Below are positions 16,679-27,856 of a stretch of 64,000 nt of DNA, piece after piece (the first letter of the stretch is position 1; each line of letters starts with the position of its first letter). The stretch lies in NCBI RefSeq assembly GCF_011045125.1, contig NZ_JAAKZF010000002.1, positions 225,123-289,122 on the forward strand. Reading direction: 5' to 3'. The position numbers and the translations under genes were made by a program. Under the pieces are notes generated by a model, which was not told the origin of the DNA, searched no databases, and was given only the letters and a program-made list of their open reading frames with translations. Source of the stretch: Allomesorhizobium camelthorni (lineage in GTDB: Bacteria > Pseudomonadota > Alphaproteobacteria > Rhizobiales > Rhizobiaceae).

Positions 16679-17350
16679 GTGACACCCGCGCTCGCCTTCA
16701 TGTCGAGGCTGGACGATACCGATCTCGCCGCCATTGCCCGGCGATGGAGCGAGTGCAACTTTCGGCACAATGAGCTGATCATCGCGCACGGCGATAGTGA
16801 TCGGGACGTCTTCTTCCTGCTGGAGGGGCGGGCTCGGGTCACAATGTTTTCAGAGGACGGCAGAGAGATTGCCTATCGCGATATCGCGCCAGGCGAAATT
16901 TTCGGGGAACTGGCCGGGATCGATGGGAAAGCGCGCTCGGCCAGCGTCGTCGCGCTTGAGCCAACCCGCGTTGCGCGACTGACCGGGGCGGCATTCCGGG
17001 ACATTGTGATTAACCATCCGACTTTCGCCTGGGTGCTTCTTGAGCATTTGTCGGCTCAGTTGCGGCGCATGACCGACAGGGTCTTCGAGTTTAGCACTCT
17101 AGTCGTGCGCAAACGCCTGATCCTTGAACTGTTGCGCCGGGCAGAGGAGAACGGGTCCGTCAATGGCCAGGTCTCCATAAGCCCGGCGCCGACGCACTCC
17201 GAGTTGGCGGCAAGGATAAGTACTCACCGGGAGGCGGTCTCACGCGAGATGAGCGCCCTCGCCAGGAGGGGGCTCATCGACAGGCGCGGGAGAAGACTTA
17301 TCCTGCACGATCTTGCCCTACTCGAAAGGCTCGCTGCGAAGAAGCAATAG
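16679..17350 (+). CDS. Crp/Fnr-family transcriptional regulator
   Basis: 223 residues from a GTG with AGGGGG eight bases upstream. The N-terminal cyclic-nucleotide-binding barrel includes HGDSDRDVFFLLEGRARV and PGEIFGELAGIDG. The C-terminal winged helix includes THSELAARISTHREAVSREMSALARRGLI. No FNR-type Cys cluster is seen, so it is not an obvious oxygen sensor; a cAMP-like ligand is possible but unproven. It may regulate the MAPEG gene 58 bases downstream. Confidence 0.88.
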   Translation: MTPALAFMSRLDDTDLAAIARRWSECNFRHNELIIAHGDSDRDVFFLLEGRARVTMFSEDGREIAYRDIAPGEIFGELAGIDGKARSASVVALEPTRVARLTGAAFRDIVINHPTFAWVLLEHLSAQLRRMTDRVFEFSTLVVRKRLILELLRRAEENGSVNGQVSISPAPTHSELAARISTHREAVSREMSALARRGLIDRRGRRLILHDLALLERLAAKKQ

Positions 17351-17408
17351 CTAAAGCAGCCTGCTGGAAAAAACTCGTCGACCACGGATGGCCAGCCAGG
17401 GAGAGCGG

Positions 17409-17828
17409 ATGAGCGCGACGCAGATTTTCTGGCCGATGATCGCCCATGTCGTGCTGGTCTATGTCGTTTATCTCGTATTGTTCCGGCGCAGGGTCGGCGC
17501 AATCAGATCCGGCGAGGCGCAGGCGTCGCAGTTCCGCGACCGCGGCAGGGATCCGGAAAGCAGCGCCAGTTCGAGCGCCAACCTGATGAACCAGTTCGAG
17601 CTGCCGGTGCTGTTCCACGTAGTGTGCCTGGCGCTTTTCGTGACTGCCGGCGTTTCCTGGTTCGCGCTCGTCCTGGCATGGCTGTTCATAGCCACGCGCT
17701 ACTTGCATGCGTGGGTGCATCTCACCACCAACCGCATCCGGCACCGCAACCCGGCCTTCGTCGCCGGCGCGGCCGTGCTAGCGCTACTGTGGATCTATTT
17801 CGCGCTGCACCTGCTGGCGATCGTCTGA
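17409..17828 (+). CDS. MAPEG-family membrane protein
   Basis: 139 residues with four hydrophobic segments and the MAPEG signature NLMNQFELPVLF followed by ATRYLHAWVHLTTN. MAPEG proteins are membrane-associated enzymes of eicosanoid and glutathione metabolism; bacterial members have unknown substrates. ATG has AGGGAGAG upstream. Confidence 0.85.
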   Translation: MSATQIFWPMIAHVVLVYVVYLVLFRRRVGAIRSGEAQASQFRDRGRDPESSASSSANLMNQFELPVLFHVVCLALFVTAGVSWFALVLAWLFIATRYLHAWVHLTTNRIRHRNPAFVAGAAVLALLWIYFALHLLAIV

Positions 17829-17888
17829 TTCAGGTGAAGCACCTGACCTGAATCTAAAAGCGTAGGCAGCCTACCGAGCGAGATGCCG

Positions 17889-19046
17889 TCAGCGCGGCGT
17901 CTCGAATACCGCGATCTTCTTGCGGTCGAATTTGAGCGCGATCTCGCCGCGCACCAGCTTGACGGCGATGTCGCCGAAAACCTCGCGGCGCCAGCCATGC
18001 ATGGCCGGAACGTCGGCGGCTTCGCCTTCCGCGGCGATGCGGTCGATGTCGTCGCCCGAGGCGAGAACCTTTGCGGCCACGCCTTCCTGTTCGGCGACCT
18101 GGCGCAAAAGCACCTTCAACAGTTCGGCGGCGGCGCTGGTGCCTTCCGGCGCTTGCGCGAAGCGCGGCAGCTTGGGCATTTCTTCCTTGGGGATGGCGAG
18201 CGCGGCGTTGACCACCTCGAGCAGCGCCGTCCCCGTCGACGAGCGCTCCCAGCCTTTCGGCACGGTGCGCAGCCTGGCCAAAGCCGCGGCGTCGTGTGGC
18301 TGCTGCTGGGCCACCTCGTAGATGGCGTCGTCCTTGAGCACGCGGCCGCGCGGCACGTTGCGGTCGCGCGCCTCGCGCTCGCGCCAGGCGGCCACAGCCT
18401 GCACTACCGCGAGTTCGACCGGCTTCCTCAGCCGCATCTTCAGGCGCTTCCAGGCATCGTCGGGATGCGGGTCGTAGGTTTCGCGCGAGGTCAGGATTTC
18501 CATTTCCTCGTTCAGCCAGTGGGCGCGGTCGTCGCGCTCGAGCTGCGCCTTGAGATGCTGATAGACCTCGATTAGATGGGTGACGTCGGCCAGCGCGTAT
18601 TCGAGCTGCTTGTCCGACAGCGGCCGGTGGCGCCAGTCGGTGAAGCGCGACGACTTGTCGAGATGCGCGCCGGTGATGCGCTGCACCAGCTGGTCGTATG
18701 AGACGCTGTCGCCGAAGCCGCACACCATGGCCGCGACCTGGGTATCGAAAACCGGGTGGGGAAGAAGCCCGCCGAGATGGAAGACGATTTCGATGTCCTG
18801 GCGTGCGGCGTGAAACACCTTGGTGACGGCTTCGTTGGCCATCAGCGCGAAGAACGGAGCGAGGTCGATATCGAGCGAAAGCGGGTCGACCAGAGCGCTG
18901 ACACCGGGGGCCGCCATCTGGATCAGGCAGAGCTCGGGCCAGTAGGTGGTTTCGCGGATGAATTCGGTGTCGACGGTCACGAAGCTCGACTTTTCGAGCG
19001 CAGCGATGGCCGTTTCAAGTTCATTCTGGGTCTTTATAACGTGCAT
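17889..19046 (-). CDS. rnd: Ribonuclease D
   Basis: 385 residues. The DEDD exonuclease domain carries VTVDTEFIRETTYWPELCLIQ (Exo I), a middle motif with HAARQDIEIVFHLGG (Exo II) and LEYALADVTHLIEVY (Exo III, with the Tyr), followed by HRDC domains. It trims 3' ends of tRNA precursors and other structured RNAs in the cytoplasm. It lies upstream of nothing in operon, between the MAPEG gene (convergent) and an MFS gene on the same strand. Confidence 0.95.
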   Translation of the reverse strand: MHVIKTQNELETAIAALEKSSFVTVDTEFIRETTYWPELCLIQMAAPGVSALVDPLSLDIDLAPFFALMANEAVTKVFHAARQDIEIVFHLGGLLPHPVFDTQVAAMVCGFGDSVSYDQLVQRITGAHLDKSSRFTDWRHRPLSDKQLEYALADVTHLIEVYQHLKAQLERDDRAHWLNEEMEILTSRETYDPHPDDAWKRLKMRLRKPVELAVVQAVAAWREREARDRNVPRGRVLKDDAIYEVAQQQPHDAAALARLRTVPKGWERSSTGTALLEVVNAALAIPKEEMPKLPRFAQAPEGTSAAAELLKVLLRQVAEQEGVAAKVLASGDDIDRIAAEGEAADVPAMHGWRREVFGDIAVKLVRGEIALKFDRKKIAVFETPR

Positions 19047-19123
19047 GAAGGCTCTTCGGCTTCAAAATGGGTCTGTCTCCATTTCAGCCGCGGAGGCTTT
19101 CGTCAAGCGTAACCGCCTTGCGG

Positions 19124-20365
19124 CTAGTCTGCGGACTTGTCGCCGCCGCCATTGCGCCGGGCCAGCCGGGCGAAAATGGGGGAGGTGCGGAGCAGCGCGA
19201 TGAAGCGGCCGCGCTTGGAAGCGGGCACGGCCGAGCGCACCAGCATGCGGTAGAGGATGATGAAGATCAGGGCCGAATAGACCAGCGCTGAGAAGATGAA
19301 CAGCGAGTGCGGGCCGAAATTCTGCATCATCCATGACGCCGAGATCGGCCCGCCGATCGCGCCGAAGGAATAGAACAGCATCAGGGCCGCGTTCACCAGC
19401 ACGAACTCGTCCTTGCCGGCGCGGTCGTTGGCATGGGCGGCCGACAGCGAGAATAGCGGCATGGCGAACGAGCCGAATACGAACACGCTGGCGAAATTGG
19501 TGAGCGCGTCGCTGCCGGCGAAGAAGACCAGGGCCAGCGCCGAGGCGAGCGCGCCGATCGCCGTCAGCAGGAGCACCATGCGGCGGTCCCAGATGTCGGA
19601 CAGATAGCCGAGCGGGTATTGGATGATGGCGCCGCCGATGATGCCGACGCTGACGAACGTCACCACGTTGGTGACGTTCATGCCGATCTGCTCGGCATAG
19701 ACCGGCGAGAGCGTGCGGAAGGAACTGTTGGTGACGCCGACCGCGATGCAGCCGATGCAGCCGAGCGGCGAAATGCGCCAGACCCGCGCGAGGTCGAGCT
19801 TCACGCTTTCCGGCGGCGTCGGGTTGGAACGGTCGCCGAGCGAGACCGGCACCAGCGAAAGCGTGATCATGATCGACATGATGGCGAAGATGGCGAAGCC
19901 GTCGGCCCCGAAAACCGGGATCAGGAACTGCGCGCCGGTGACCGAGCCTATGTCGATGATGCGGTAAAGCGCCAGTACGCGGGCGCGGTCGTGGTTCGAC
20001 ACGCCGGAGTTCAGCCAGCTTTCCATGATGGTGAACAGGCCGGCGAAGCAGAAGCCCGAGGCGAAGCGCACCGCCGACCACATGACCGGATCTATGACCA
20101 GCACGAGCAGCAGCGTGCCGGCGGACGCGATCGCGGCCAGCGCCGAGAAAGAGCGGACATGGCCGACTGCCTTCATAATGCGGGTGATGAACACGCAGCC
20201 GAGCAGGAAACCGGCGAAATAGGCCGTGCCCATGAAGCCGATCGTCGACGAGGAAAAGCCTTCCGAGGCGCCGCGAAGCGCAATCAGCGTGCCTTGCAGC
20301 CCGTTGCCGCCGAGAAGAATGCCCGCGGCGATAAGGAGGGGGATCAGCGGGCGGACGGAGGACAT
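19124..20365 (-). CDS. MFS transporter, YcaD-like
   Basis: 413 residues with twelve predicted hydrophobic helices. Motif LGCVFITRIMKAVGHVRSF (MFS loop 2-3 variant), FTIMESWLNSGVSNHDRARVLALY and GYLSDIWDRRMVLL match the YcaD group, which lacks a firmly known substrate. Inner membrane. It ends 77 bases before rnd on the same strand and could be transcribed with it. Confidence 0.85.
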   Translation of the reverse strand: MSSVRPLIPLLIAAGILLGGNGLQGTLIALRGASEGFSSSTIGFMGTAYFAGFLLGCVFITRIMKAVGHVRSFSALAAIASAGTLLLVLVIDPVMWSAVRFASGFCFAGLFTIMESWLNSGVSNHDRARVLALYRIIDIGSVTGAQFLIPVFGADGFAIFAIMSIMITLSLVPVSLGDRSNPTPPESVKLDLARVWRISPLGCIGCIAVGVTNSSFRTLSPVYAEQIGMNVTNVVTFVSVGIIGGAIIQYPLGYLSDIWDRRMVLLLTAIGALASALALVFFAGSDALTNFASVFVFGSFAMPLFSLSAAHANDRAGKDEFVLVNAALMLFYSFGAIGGPISASWMMQNFGPHSLFIFSALVYSALIFIILYRMLVRSAVPASKRGRFIALLRTSPIFARLARRNGGGDKSAD

Positions 20366-20460
20366 GAAGCCACGGGCAATAAAGTATCTGATTCCTCTAT
20401 AGGCCGAAGCAGATGGTGTGGCGATGCACCAATTGGCGCGCCTGCTGGTCCAGCCGATCT

Positions 20461-20475
20461 TGTGAAATTTTCACA
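20461..20475. promoter_or_regulatory. Operator palindrome of the ParDE module
   Basis: TGTGAAATTTTCACA is a perfect 7-bp inverted repeat around a single T, 34 bases before the antitoxin start. A second half-site TTGTGAA lies further downstream. ParD-type antitoxins normally bind such sites and repress their own operon. Confidence 0.7.
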
Positions 20476-20509
20476 TTTTCTATATGATTCTTGTGAAGGA
20501 GAATCCGCA

Positions 20510-20773
20510 ATGGCCACGATGACCGTTTCCCTGCCCGACCCGATGAAGGAATGGATCGAGATGCAGGTCGAAGATGGCGAATATGCGAGCTCGAGCGACT
20601 ATGTGCGCGATCTCATCCGCCGCGACCGCGAACGCCGCAACGAAGCTCGGCTCGAGGAGCTTCGCCGCATCGTCGACGAAGGCCTGAACGGCGGCGTCAG
20701 CAAACGGACCTTTGCAGAAAGGATCGCTGAGGGGGACCGCATAGCCGGCCTGCGTGGCCGGACGAATGGGTGA
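20510..20773 (+). CDS. parD: ParD-family (RHH) antitoxin
   Basis: 87 residues starting MATMTVSLPDPMKEWIEMQV, the ribbon-helix-helix of CopG/ParD antitoxins, then SSSDYVRDLIRRDRERRN, and an acidic helical C-terminus that should wrap the toxin. RBS GAAGGAGA is ideal. The gene overlaps parE by eight bases, so the pair is co-translated. It should neutralise ParE and autorepress. Confidence 0.92.
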   Translation: MATMTVSLPDPMKEWIEMQVEDGEYASSSDYVRDLIRRDRERRNEARLEELRRIVDEGLNGGVSKRTFAERIAEGDRIAGLRGRTNG

Positions 20774-21056
20774 GTATCGGGTCTCCGACCAGGCTGACGA
20801 GGATCTACTCGACATTTATCTGTATGGCGTCGCACGGTTTGGACGCCCGCAAGCCGTCGAATATCAGTTCAGCTTCGAAAGATGTTTTGAGCTGATTGCC
20901 GACAACCCGCGCATGGGACGGCTGTCGGACACGATCCGCGCCGGTTTGCGCCGGCATGAGCATGGCAGCCATGTCGTGATCTACAAGGAGCAGCCCGATC
21001 ACGTGCTGATCGTCGCTGTCGTTCACGGCCGCAGCGTCAAGGGACTGAAGCTTTAG
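20766..21056 (+). CDS. parE: ParE/RelE-family toxin
   Basis: 96 residues beginning [20 protein letters not shown], with [33 protein letters not shown] and [14 protein letters not shown], all typical of the ParE fold. ParE toxins poison DNA gyrase rather than cut mRNA. The module is intact and sits just upstream of aspS; its 3' end is separated from aspS by 122 bases. Confidence 0.92.
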   Translation: MGEYRVSDQADEDLLDIYLYGVARFGRPQAVEYQFSFERCFELIADNPRMGRLSDTIRAGLRRHEHGSHVVIYKEQPDHVLIVAVVHGRSVKGLKL

Positions 21057-21178
21057 CGCTGTCCCGCTGCTTTGCCTTGACAAACAGGGCCTCCCATGCG
21101 CTTTTCGCGCGAATTTTCGAGCCAGGCGCGACGCCGCGCCGGCACGGCCACTCCAACATTTCCAGACCGGATTCGATC

Positions 21179-22969
<1,791 letters not shown>

Positions 22970-23001
22970 GAAAACCTCGCAAGCGATTTACTGGAAAGCA
23001 A

Positions 23002-23030
23002 AAAGCCCGGCTGTGAAGCCGGGCTTTTTC
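23002..23030. terminator. Bidirectional intrinsic terminator after aspS
   Basis: Stem AAGCCCGGCT/AGCCGGGCTT with a GTGA tetraloop, then TTTTTC on the plus strand and a run of A before it. It can end both aspS and the convergent gene at 23054. Confidence 0.9.
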
Positions 23031-23053
23031 TTGAGCGTTTACGAGCAGCCGGC

Positions 23054-24250
23054 CTATTCGCCGTCGTTTGCCTTGACCTTTACCCCGAGCGTCTTGGGCA
23101 GGTCGAGCGGCGTCGACATTGCGCCGGCCGCGATCAGTGCGAAGGGGACCGGCGCCGGCGGCGCGGCTACGACTTCGATGCTTTGCGGATCGTCGAGATA
23201 TTTGCTCACCGCGGCGGTGATCTCGGCCGACAGTTCCGGGTTGTTGAGCTGCGCCGTCAGGAACGGCACGATCGCCTTGGCCTGGTTGGCGATGTCCTCG
23301 GGCTTCATATTCTGCTGCTTGGCGACATAGTCCAGCACCTTGCCGGTCAGCGAATCGTCGTCGAAACGGATATTCGCCGCATGGAAGGTCAGCTGCTGCA
23401 TCAGGCCGAGCATGGCCAGCCCCTGCGCCGAATTGTCTGCGCCGGCCGGCTGTTCGGCCATCTTCTTCTGCATCTCCTGCAGCGATTTCAGGAAGGCCGG
23501 CGTGTAGCCGCCGAGATCGAAGGTGAAGCCCAGCGTGCCGGCGTCGTCGACGGTGATGTCGTACTGCGTCAGCCCCATGCGGCCGTCGCTCGGCTGCCAG
23601 GATCCCGCCATCTCGAAATTGCCGCTGATGGTCTGGTAGCCCAGCGCCTCGATGACTTTCTTGGCTTGGGGATCCTCGGCTTGGGTAAGGTCGGCGGTGA
23701 ACTTTTCGGCCGAGCCGGTGAATTCAAGGGCGGCGCCGTCGGCCGGCGGCGTGATGTCGAACGAGAGACTGTCGAGCGAGAACAAGGTCTTGTCGGCCAT
23801 CTTGGCGCTGATACTGGCTATTTCCATACCCTCATACATCACCATCGAGGCGACCGGGTCGGTCGAGCCCTCGGGCGGAAGCGTCAGGCCGGTAAAAGTC
23901 GCGGCGCTGATGTCGAAGGTCAGTCCTTCTTCCGTCATGCTGTACGGCTCGGTTGTGATCGTCTCGATCCGGTAGCCGCCATCCTGCTCGGTAATGCCGT
24001 CGAACGTGATCTTGCCCAGCGCCACAGGCTCGGTCTGCGCTGCGGGGGTGAAGGACACGCCTTCGAGCGCCAGCGATGATGCGTCGCCGCTGATGCCGGT
24101 CCAGGTGAAGTTCATGCCCTGATCCGCCAGCGCCTTCTTGAAGCGCTCGGCGACAGCGTTGGCGTCTTGAGCGTAGGCCGCGTGCAGCGGAATGGTCAGC
24201 AGGAATGTCGAAACGGCAAGCTTATGGAATACGTGACGGCGAATGGTCAT
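23054..24250 (-). CDS. Exported protein of unknown function (398 aa)
   Basis: An N-terminal Sec signal (basic MTIRRHVFHK, hydrophobic core, cleavage near AYA|QDA) sends it to the periplasm. The mature part is rich in beta-like repeats such as LALEGVSFTPA, LTFDISAATFTGLTLP and LSFDITPPADG, with few Cys and no enzyme motif. It resembles lipid-binding or AsmA-like beta proteins in texture only; I do not recognise the family. A terminator lies just past its stop and parC is divergent, 198 bases away. Confidence 0.75.
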   Translation of the reverse strand: MTIRRHVFHKLAVSTFLLTIPLHAAYAQDANAVAERFKKALADQGMNFTWTGISGDASSLALEGVSFTPAAQTEPVALGKITFDGITEQDGGYRIETITTEPYSMTEEGLTFDISAATFTGLTLPPEGSTDPVASMVMYEGMEIASISAKMADKTLFSLDSLSFDITPPADGAALEFTGSAEKFTADLTQAEDPQAKKVIEALGYQTISGNFEMAGSWQPSDGRMGLTQYDITVDDAGTLGFTFDLGGYTPAFLKSLQEMQKKMAEQPAGADNSAQGLAMLGLMQQLTFHAANIRFDDDSLTGKVLDYVAKQQNMKPEDIANQAKAIVPFLTAQLNNPELSAEITAAVSKYLDDPQSIEVVAAPPAPVPFALIAAGAMSTPLDLPKTLGVKVKANDGE

Positions 24251-24448
24251 CGGAATGTTCCCTGAAACTGGTCTTTGAAACTTGTTGCGCCTCTCTGTCG
24301 CGTATCATCCGGACCGGATGAAGGCGCATCGCAACACATTGGTCGAAATTCGCGTAAAAAGGCAAGATTGGGCGCTTGCGCACGGTGAAGGGACCGTTCC
24401 GGCAAGCCTCCTCTTGCCGCGAATCGCCGGCTAAGCTAACTGCACGCC

Positions 24449-26734
24449 ATGGGAAAAGGGCTTTTGCCGCCGGGGTCCGGCGGTGGCGACGCAATAGAAC
24501 CGGTCGATCTGAAAAAGGCGCTCGAAGAGCGCTATCTCGCCTATGCGCTGTCGACCATCATGCACCGGGCGCTGCCCGATGTCCGCGACGGGCTGAAGCC
24601 GGTCCATCGCCGCATCATGCACGCCATGCGGCTCCTGCGGCTGAACCCCGACCAGGGCTTTGCCAAATGCGCCCGCATCGTCGGCGAGGTGATGGGCAAG
24701 TTCCACCCGCATGGCGACCAGTCGATCTACGATGCGCTGGTGCGGTTGGCGCAAGACTTCGCCGTGCGCTACCCGCTGGTGGACGGGCAGGGCAATTTCG
24801 GCAATATCGACGGCGATTTCGCCGCCGCCATGCGCTACACGGAAGCGCGCATGACCGAGGTGGCGACCGAACTGCTCGCCGGCATCACCGAGGACGCCGT
24901 CGATTTCCGCCCCACCTACAATGAGGAAGACGAAGAGCCGGTGGTCCTGCCCGGCGCGTTCCCTAACCTGCTCGCCAACGGCTCCTCGGGCATCGCGGTC
25001 GGCATGGCGACCTCGATCCCGCCGCATAATGCCGCCGAACTCTGCAAGGCCGCTCTGCATCTGATCGACAACCCCGACGCGACTGTCGAGGACCTGATGA
25101 CCAAGGAGCCGCATCCGGACGATGCGGACGAGAACATGGTGCGCGGCCCGGATTTCCCGACCGGCGGCATCATCGTCGATAGCTGGGAATCGATCGTCGA
25201 GGCCTACAAGACCGGCCGCGGCGGCTTTCGCGTGCGGGCGCGCTACGAGACCGAGGATCAGGGCAGGGGCACCTGGAACATCGTCGTCACCGAAATTCCC
25301 TACCAGGTGCAGAAGGCGCGGCTGATCGAGAAGATCGCCGAGCTTCTGATCACGCGCAAGCTGCCGCTGCTGGAGGATGTCCGAGACGAGAGCGCGGAGG
25401 ACATCCGCCTCGTCCTAGTGCCGAAGAGCCGAACCGTCGACCCCGCGCTGCTGATGGAATCGCTGTTCAAGCTGACCGAGCTCGAAAGCCGCTTTCCGCT
25501 CAACATGAATGTCCTATCGCGCGGCAAGGTGCCGAACGTGCTGTCGCTGAAAAGCGTGCTGCAGGAATGGCTGGAGCACCGCCGCGACGTGCTCTTGCGC
25601 CGCTCGCGCCACCGTCTCGGCGAGATCGAGCGCCGGCTGGAAATCCTCGCCGGCTATCTGATCGCCTATCTCAACATCGACGAGGTGATCAGGATCATCC
25701 GCGAGGAGGACGAGCCCAAGCAGGTCATGATGGCCCGCTGGGACCTGACCGACAACCAGGCCGAGGCGATCCTGAACATGCGGCTGCGCGCCCTGCGCAA
25801 GCTGGAGGAATTCGAGATCCGCAAGGAATTCGACGGCCTGTCGGCGGAAAAGGCGCAGATCGAGGCGCTGCTCGCTTCCGACGCCAAGCAGTGGAAGACC
25901 ATCCGCTGGGAAGTTGAGAAGGTGCGCGACAAGTTCGGCTCGCATACCCCGATTGGCAAGCGCCGCACGACCTTCGCAGACGCGCCCGACCATGATCTGA
26001 CGGACATCCACCACGCCATGGTGGAGAAGGAGCCGGTAACGGTGGTCGTGTCGGCCAAGGGCTGGCTGCGCGCCATGAAGGGGCACCTCTCGGACCTATC
26101 GCAGCTGACGTTCAAGGAAGGCGACAGCCTGAAGCTCGCCTTTCCGGCGCAGACCACCGACAAGATCATCGTCTTCACCACGGGCGGCAAGTTCTACACG
26201 ATCGGCGCCGACCGGCTGCCGGGCGGGCGTGGCCATGGCGAGCCGATCCGCATCATCGTCGACATGGACAACGACCAGGATATCGTCACCGCTTTCGTCC
26301 ACAATCCGGGCCGCAAGCTGCTGCTGGTCAGCCACGAGGGCAATGGCTTCGTCGTGCCCGAGGCCGAGGTCGCGGCCAACACCCGCAAGGGCAAGCAGGT
26401 GATGAATGTGCGCGCGCCCGACGAGGCGCAGCGCTGTGTTCCGGTCGATGGCGACCACATCGCCATCGTCGGCGAAAACCGCAAGATGCTGGTTTTTCCG
26501 CTGGCCGATGTCCCGGAGATGGGCCGCGGCAAGGGCGTCCGCCTGCAGAAATACAAGGATGGCGGCGTTCTCGACGTCAAGCTGTTCGCCATGGATGCCG
26601 GCCTGAGCTGGCAGGATTCGGCCGGCCGCACCTTCCTGAAAACGCGCGAGGAACTGATCGAATGGATAGGCTCGCGCGCCTCCGCCGGCCGCCTTGCGCC
26701 GAAGGGTTTTCCGCGGACGGGCAAGTTCGGGTAG
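24449..26734 (+). CDS. parC: DNA topoisomerase IV subunit A
   Basis: 761 residues. Winged-helix/tower region with [39 protein letters not shown] and catalytic Tyr130 in [11 protein letters not shown]-terminal beta-pinwheel repeats from about residue 510. With ParE it decatenates daughter chromosomes. At the quinolone-resistance position equal to E. coli ParC Ser80 it has Gln91. The last 31 codons are duplicated 1,026 bases downstream with mostly synonymous changes (see repeat entries). Confidence 0.97.
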   Translation: MGKGLLPPGSGGGDAIEPVDLKKALEERYLAYALSTIMHRALPDVRDGLKPVHRRIMHAMRLLRLNPDQGFAKCARIVGEVMGKFHPHGDQSIYDALVRLAQDFAVRYPLVDGQGNFGNIDGDFAAAMRYTEARMTEVATELLAGITEDAVDFRPTYNEEDEEPVVLPGAFPNLLANGSSGIAVGMATSIPPHNAAELCKAALHLIDNPDATVEDLMTKEPHPDDADENMVRGPDFPTGGIIVDSWESIVEAYKTGRGGFRVRARYETEDQGRGTWNIVVTEIPYQVQKARLIEKIAELLITRKLPLLEDVRDESAEDIRLVLVPKSRTVDPALLMESLFKLTELESRFPLNMNVLSRGKVPNVLSLKSVLQEWLEHRRDVLLRRSRHRLGEIERRLEILAGYLIAYLNIDEVIRIIREEDEPKQVMMARWDLTDNQAEAILNMRLRALRKLEEFEIRKEFDGLSAEKAQIEALLASDAKQWKTIRWEVEKVRDKFGSHTPIGKRRTTFADAPDHDLTDIHHAMVEKEPVTVVVSAKGWLRAMKGHLSDLSQLTFKEGDSLKLAFPAQTTDKIIVFTTGGKFYTIGADRLPGGRGHGEPIRIIVDMDNDQDIVTAFVHNPGRKLLLVSHEGNGFVVPEAEVAANTRKGKQVMNVRAPDEAQRCVPVDGDHIAIVGENRKMLVFPLADVPEMGRGKGVRLQKYKDGGVLDVKLFAMDAGLSWQDSAGRTFLKTREELIEWIGSRASAGRLAPKGFPRTGKFG
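26642..26734 (+). repeat. parC 3'-end repeat, copy A (inside parC)
   Basis: The last 93 bases of parC. Copy B at 27668-27760 has the same length and differs at four positions, three of them synonymous in the parC frame. The 1-kb interval between them holds only an SDR gene on the opposite strand. This is the geometry left by an element that integrated into a gene's 3' end and restored it. Confidence 0.9.
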
Positions 26735-26770
26735 GCTTGGGCGGCGTGATGCTGTTGCGCTGAGATTCTC

Positions 26771-27568
26771 CTAGTCGACCAGGGCTCCGCAAGTCATGTT
26801 CACGACGGCGCCTGTCATGGCACGCGCACGGTCTGACGCCATGAACGCTGCGACATCTGCCAACTCGCCGAGTGTCGGCAGCCGCTTGAGCAGGGTTCCT
26901 TCCGCCGCACCTTGAAGCATTTCCTCGACAGTCATGCCGGCGCGGTCGGCTGCGGGCTGGAAGACACCCTTGCTGTGCGAGCCCTTTGTCAGCGCCTCCG
27001 GAATAGCGTGGGGCTGCAGACAAACGACACGAATGCCGCGCGGCGCGAGTTCAGCGGCCAGCAGTCGGGTCATGCCTTCCGTGACCGCACAGGCCGCGCC
27101 ATAGCCGAGATAGCCGATACCAGGCAGACGCGATCCCGGCGTCGATATGTTCATGACGACGCCCGAGCCTCTTTGCGCCATGAAGCGCGATACAGCCTTG
27201 GCCGTGATGAAGACCGCCCTTGCGTAGGTCTCGATCGGTAGCATGAAGTCGACGAGAGAAAGCTCTGCCAGCGGCGTTCCTTGCACGTGGGAAAAGCCCA
27301 CCGCGTTCAGGGCAATGTCGATGCCGCCGGTCTCTCTTGCCACGGCTTCGGCATGGTGCTCGACCGCCTGCTCGTCGAGAACATCGACGACAGCGACTTC
27401 AGCGGCGCCGCCCCGCCTGACGATTTCCTGCGCTCCCGCCTCGAGCTTTTGCAGCGTGCGCCCGACAAGAAATACTTTTGCGCCCTCGCGGGAGAACGCC
27501 CCGGCCGCTGCCCCGCCGATCGCGCCGCTGCCTCCATAGACGATCGCGGTTTGTCCTCGCAGCAGCAT
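26771..27568 (-). CDS. SDR-family oxidoreductase lacking the catalytic lysine
   Basis: 265 residues with an excellent RBS (AAGGAGGG). The Rossmann motif is [18 protein letters not shown] (GxxxGxG variant), NAVGF replaces NNAG, and the strand MNIST carries the Ser. The active-site helix reads [17 protein letters not shown]: the canonical YxxxK has Cys or Gly where Lys is expected, so dehydrogenase activity may be lost or changed. It lies alone between the two copies of the parC tail, opposite to parC, and was probably acquired by transfer. Confidence 0.85.
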   Translation of the reverse strand: MLLRGQTAIVYGGSGAIGGAAAGAFSREGAKVFLVGRTLQKLEAGAQEIVRRGGAAEVAVVDVLDEQAVEHHAEAVARETGGIDIALNAVGFSHVQGTPLAELSLVDFMLPIETYARAVFITAKAVSRFMAQRGSGVVMNISTPGSRLPGIGYLGYGAACAVTEGMTRLLAAELAPRGIRVVCLQPHAIPEALTKGSHSKGVFQPAADRAGMTVEEMLQGAAEGTLLKRLPTLGELADVAAFMASDRARAMTGAVVNMTCGALVD

Positions 27569-27592
27569 GGTCGTACCCTCCTTCAGAAAATG

Positions 27593-27607
27593 ATTGCATA
27601 TTGCAAT
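27593..27607. promoter_or_regulatory. Operator-like palindromes upstream of the SDR gene
   Basis: ATTGCATATTGCAAT is a perfect palindrome (ATTGCA/TGCAAT around TAT), 25 bases before the SDR start. TGCAA-TCAG-TTGCA overlaps it and a third TTGCAT follows at 27612-27617. Clustered TTGCA half-sites suggest a MarR- or TetR-type repressor not encoded nearby. Confidence 0.6.
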
Positions 27608-27667
27608 CAGTTGCATATTAGGATCAACTGCCTGGGGAATGCAACTGAAAGCCTCCGCTGGCGTAAG

Positions 27668-27760
27668 ACGCGCGAGGAACTGATCGAATGGATAGGCTCG
27701 CGCGCCTCCGCCGGTCGCCTTGCGCCGAAGGATTTTCCGAGGACGGGGAAGTTCGGGTAG
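27668..27760 (+). repeat. parC 3'-end repeat, copy B (orphan)
   Basis: 93 bases matching the parC terminus, frame and stop codon included, about 96% identical to copy A. In the parC frame it encodes the same tail except Gly to Asp. It has no start and is not part of a gene. Confidence 0.9.
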
Positions 27761-27856
27761 GGCTAAGCCGCTCTTCCTGAATTTCCAGCAGGCAGGCGCG
27801 TCACCCCATCAGATTTGAGAACGGAGCCGTGGGGCTGCGTGCTCCTGACAGGTGGC

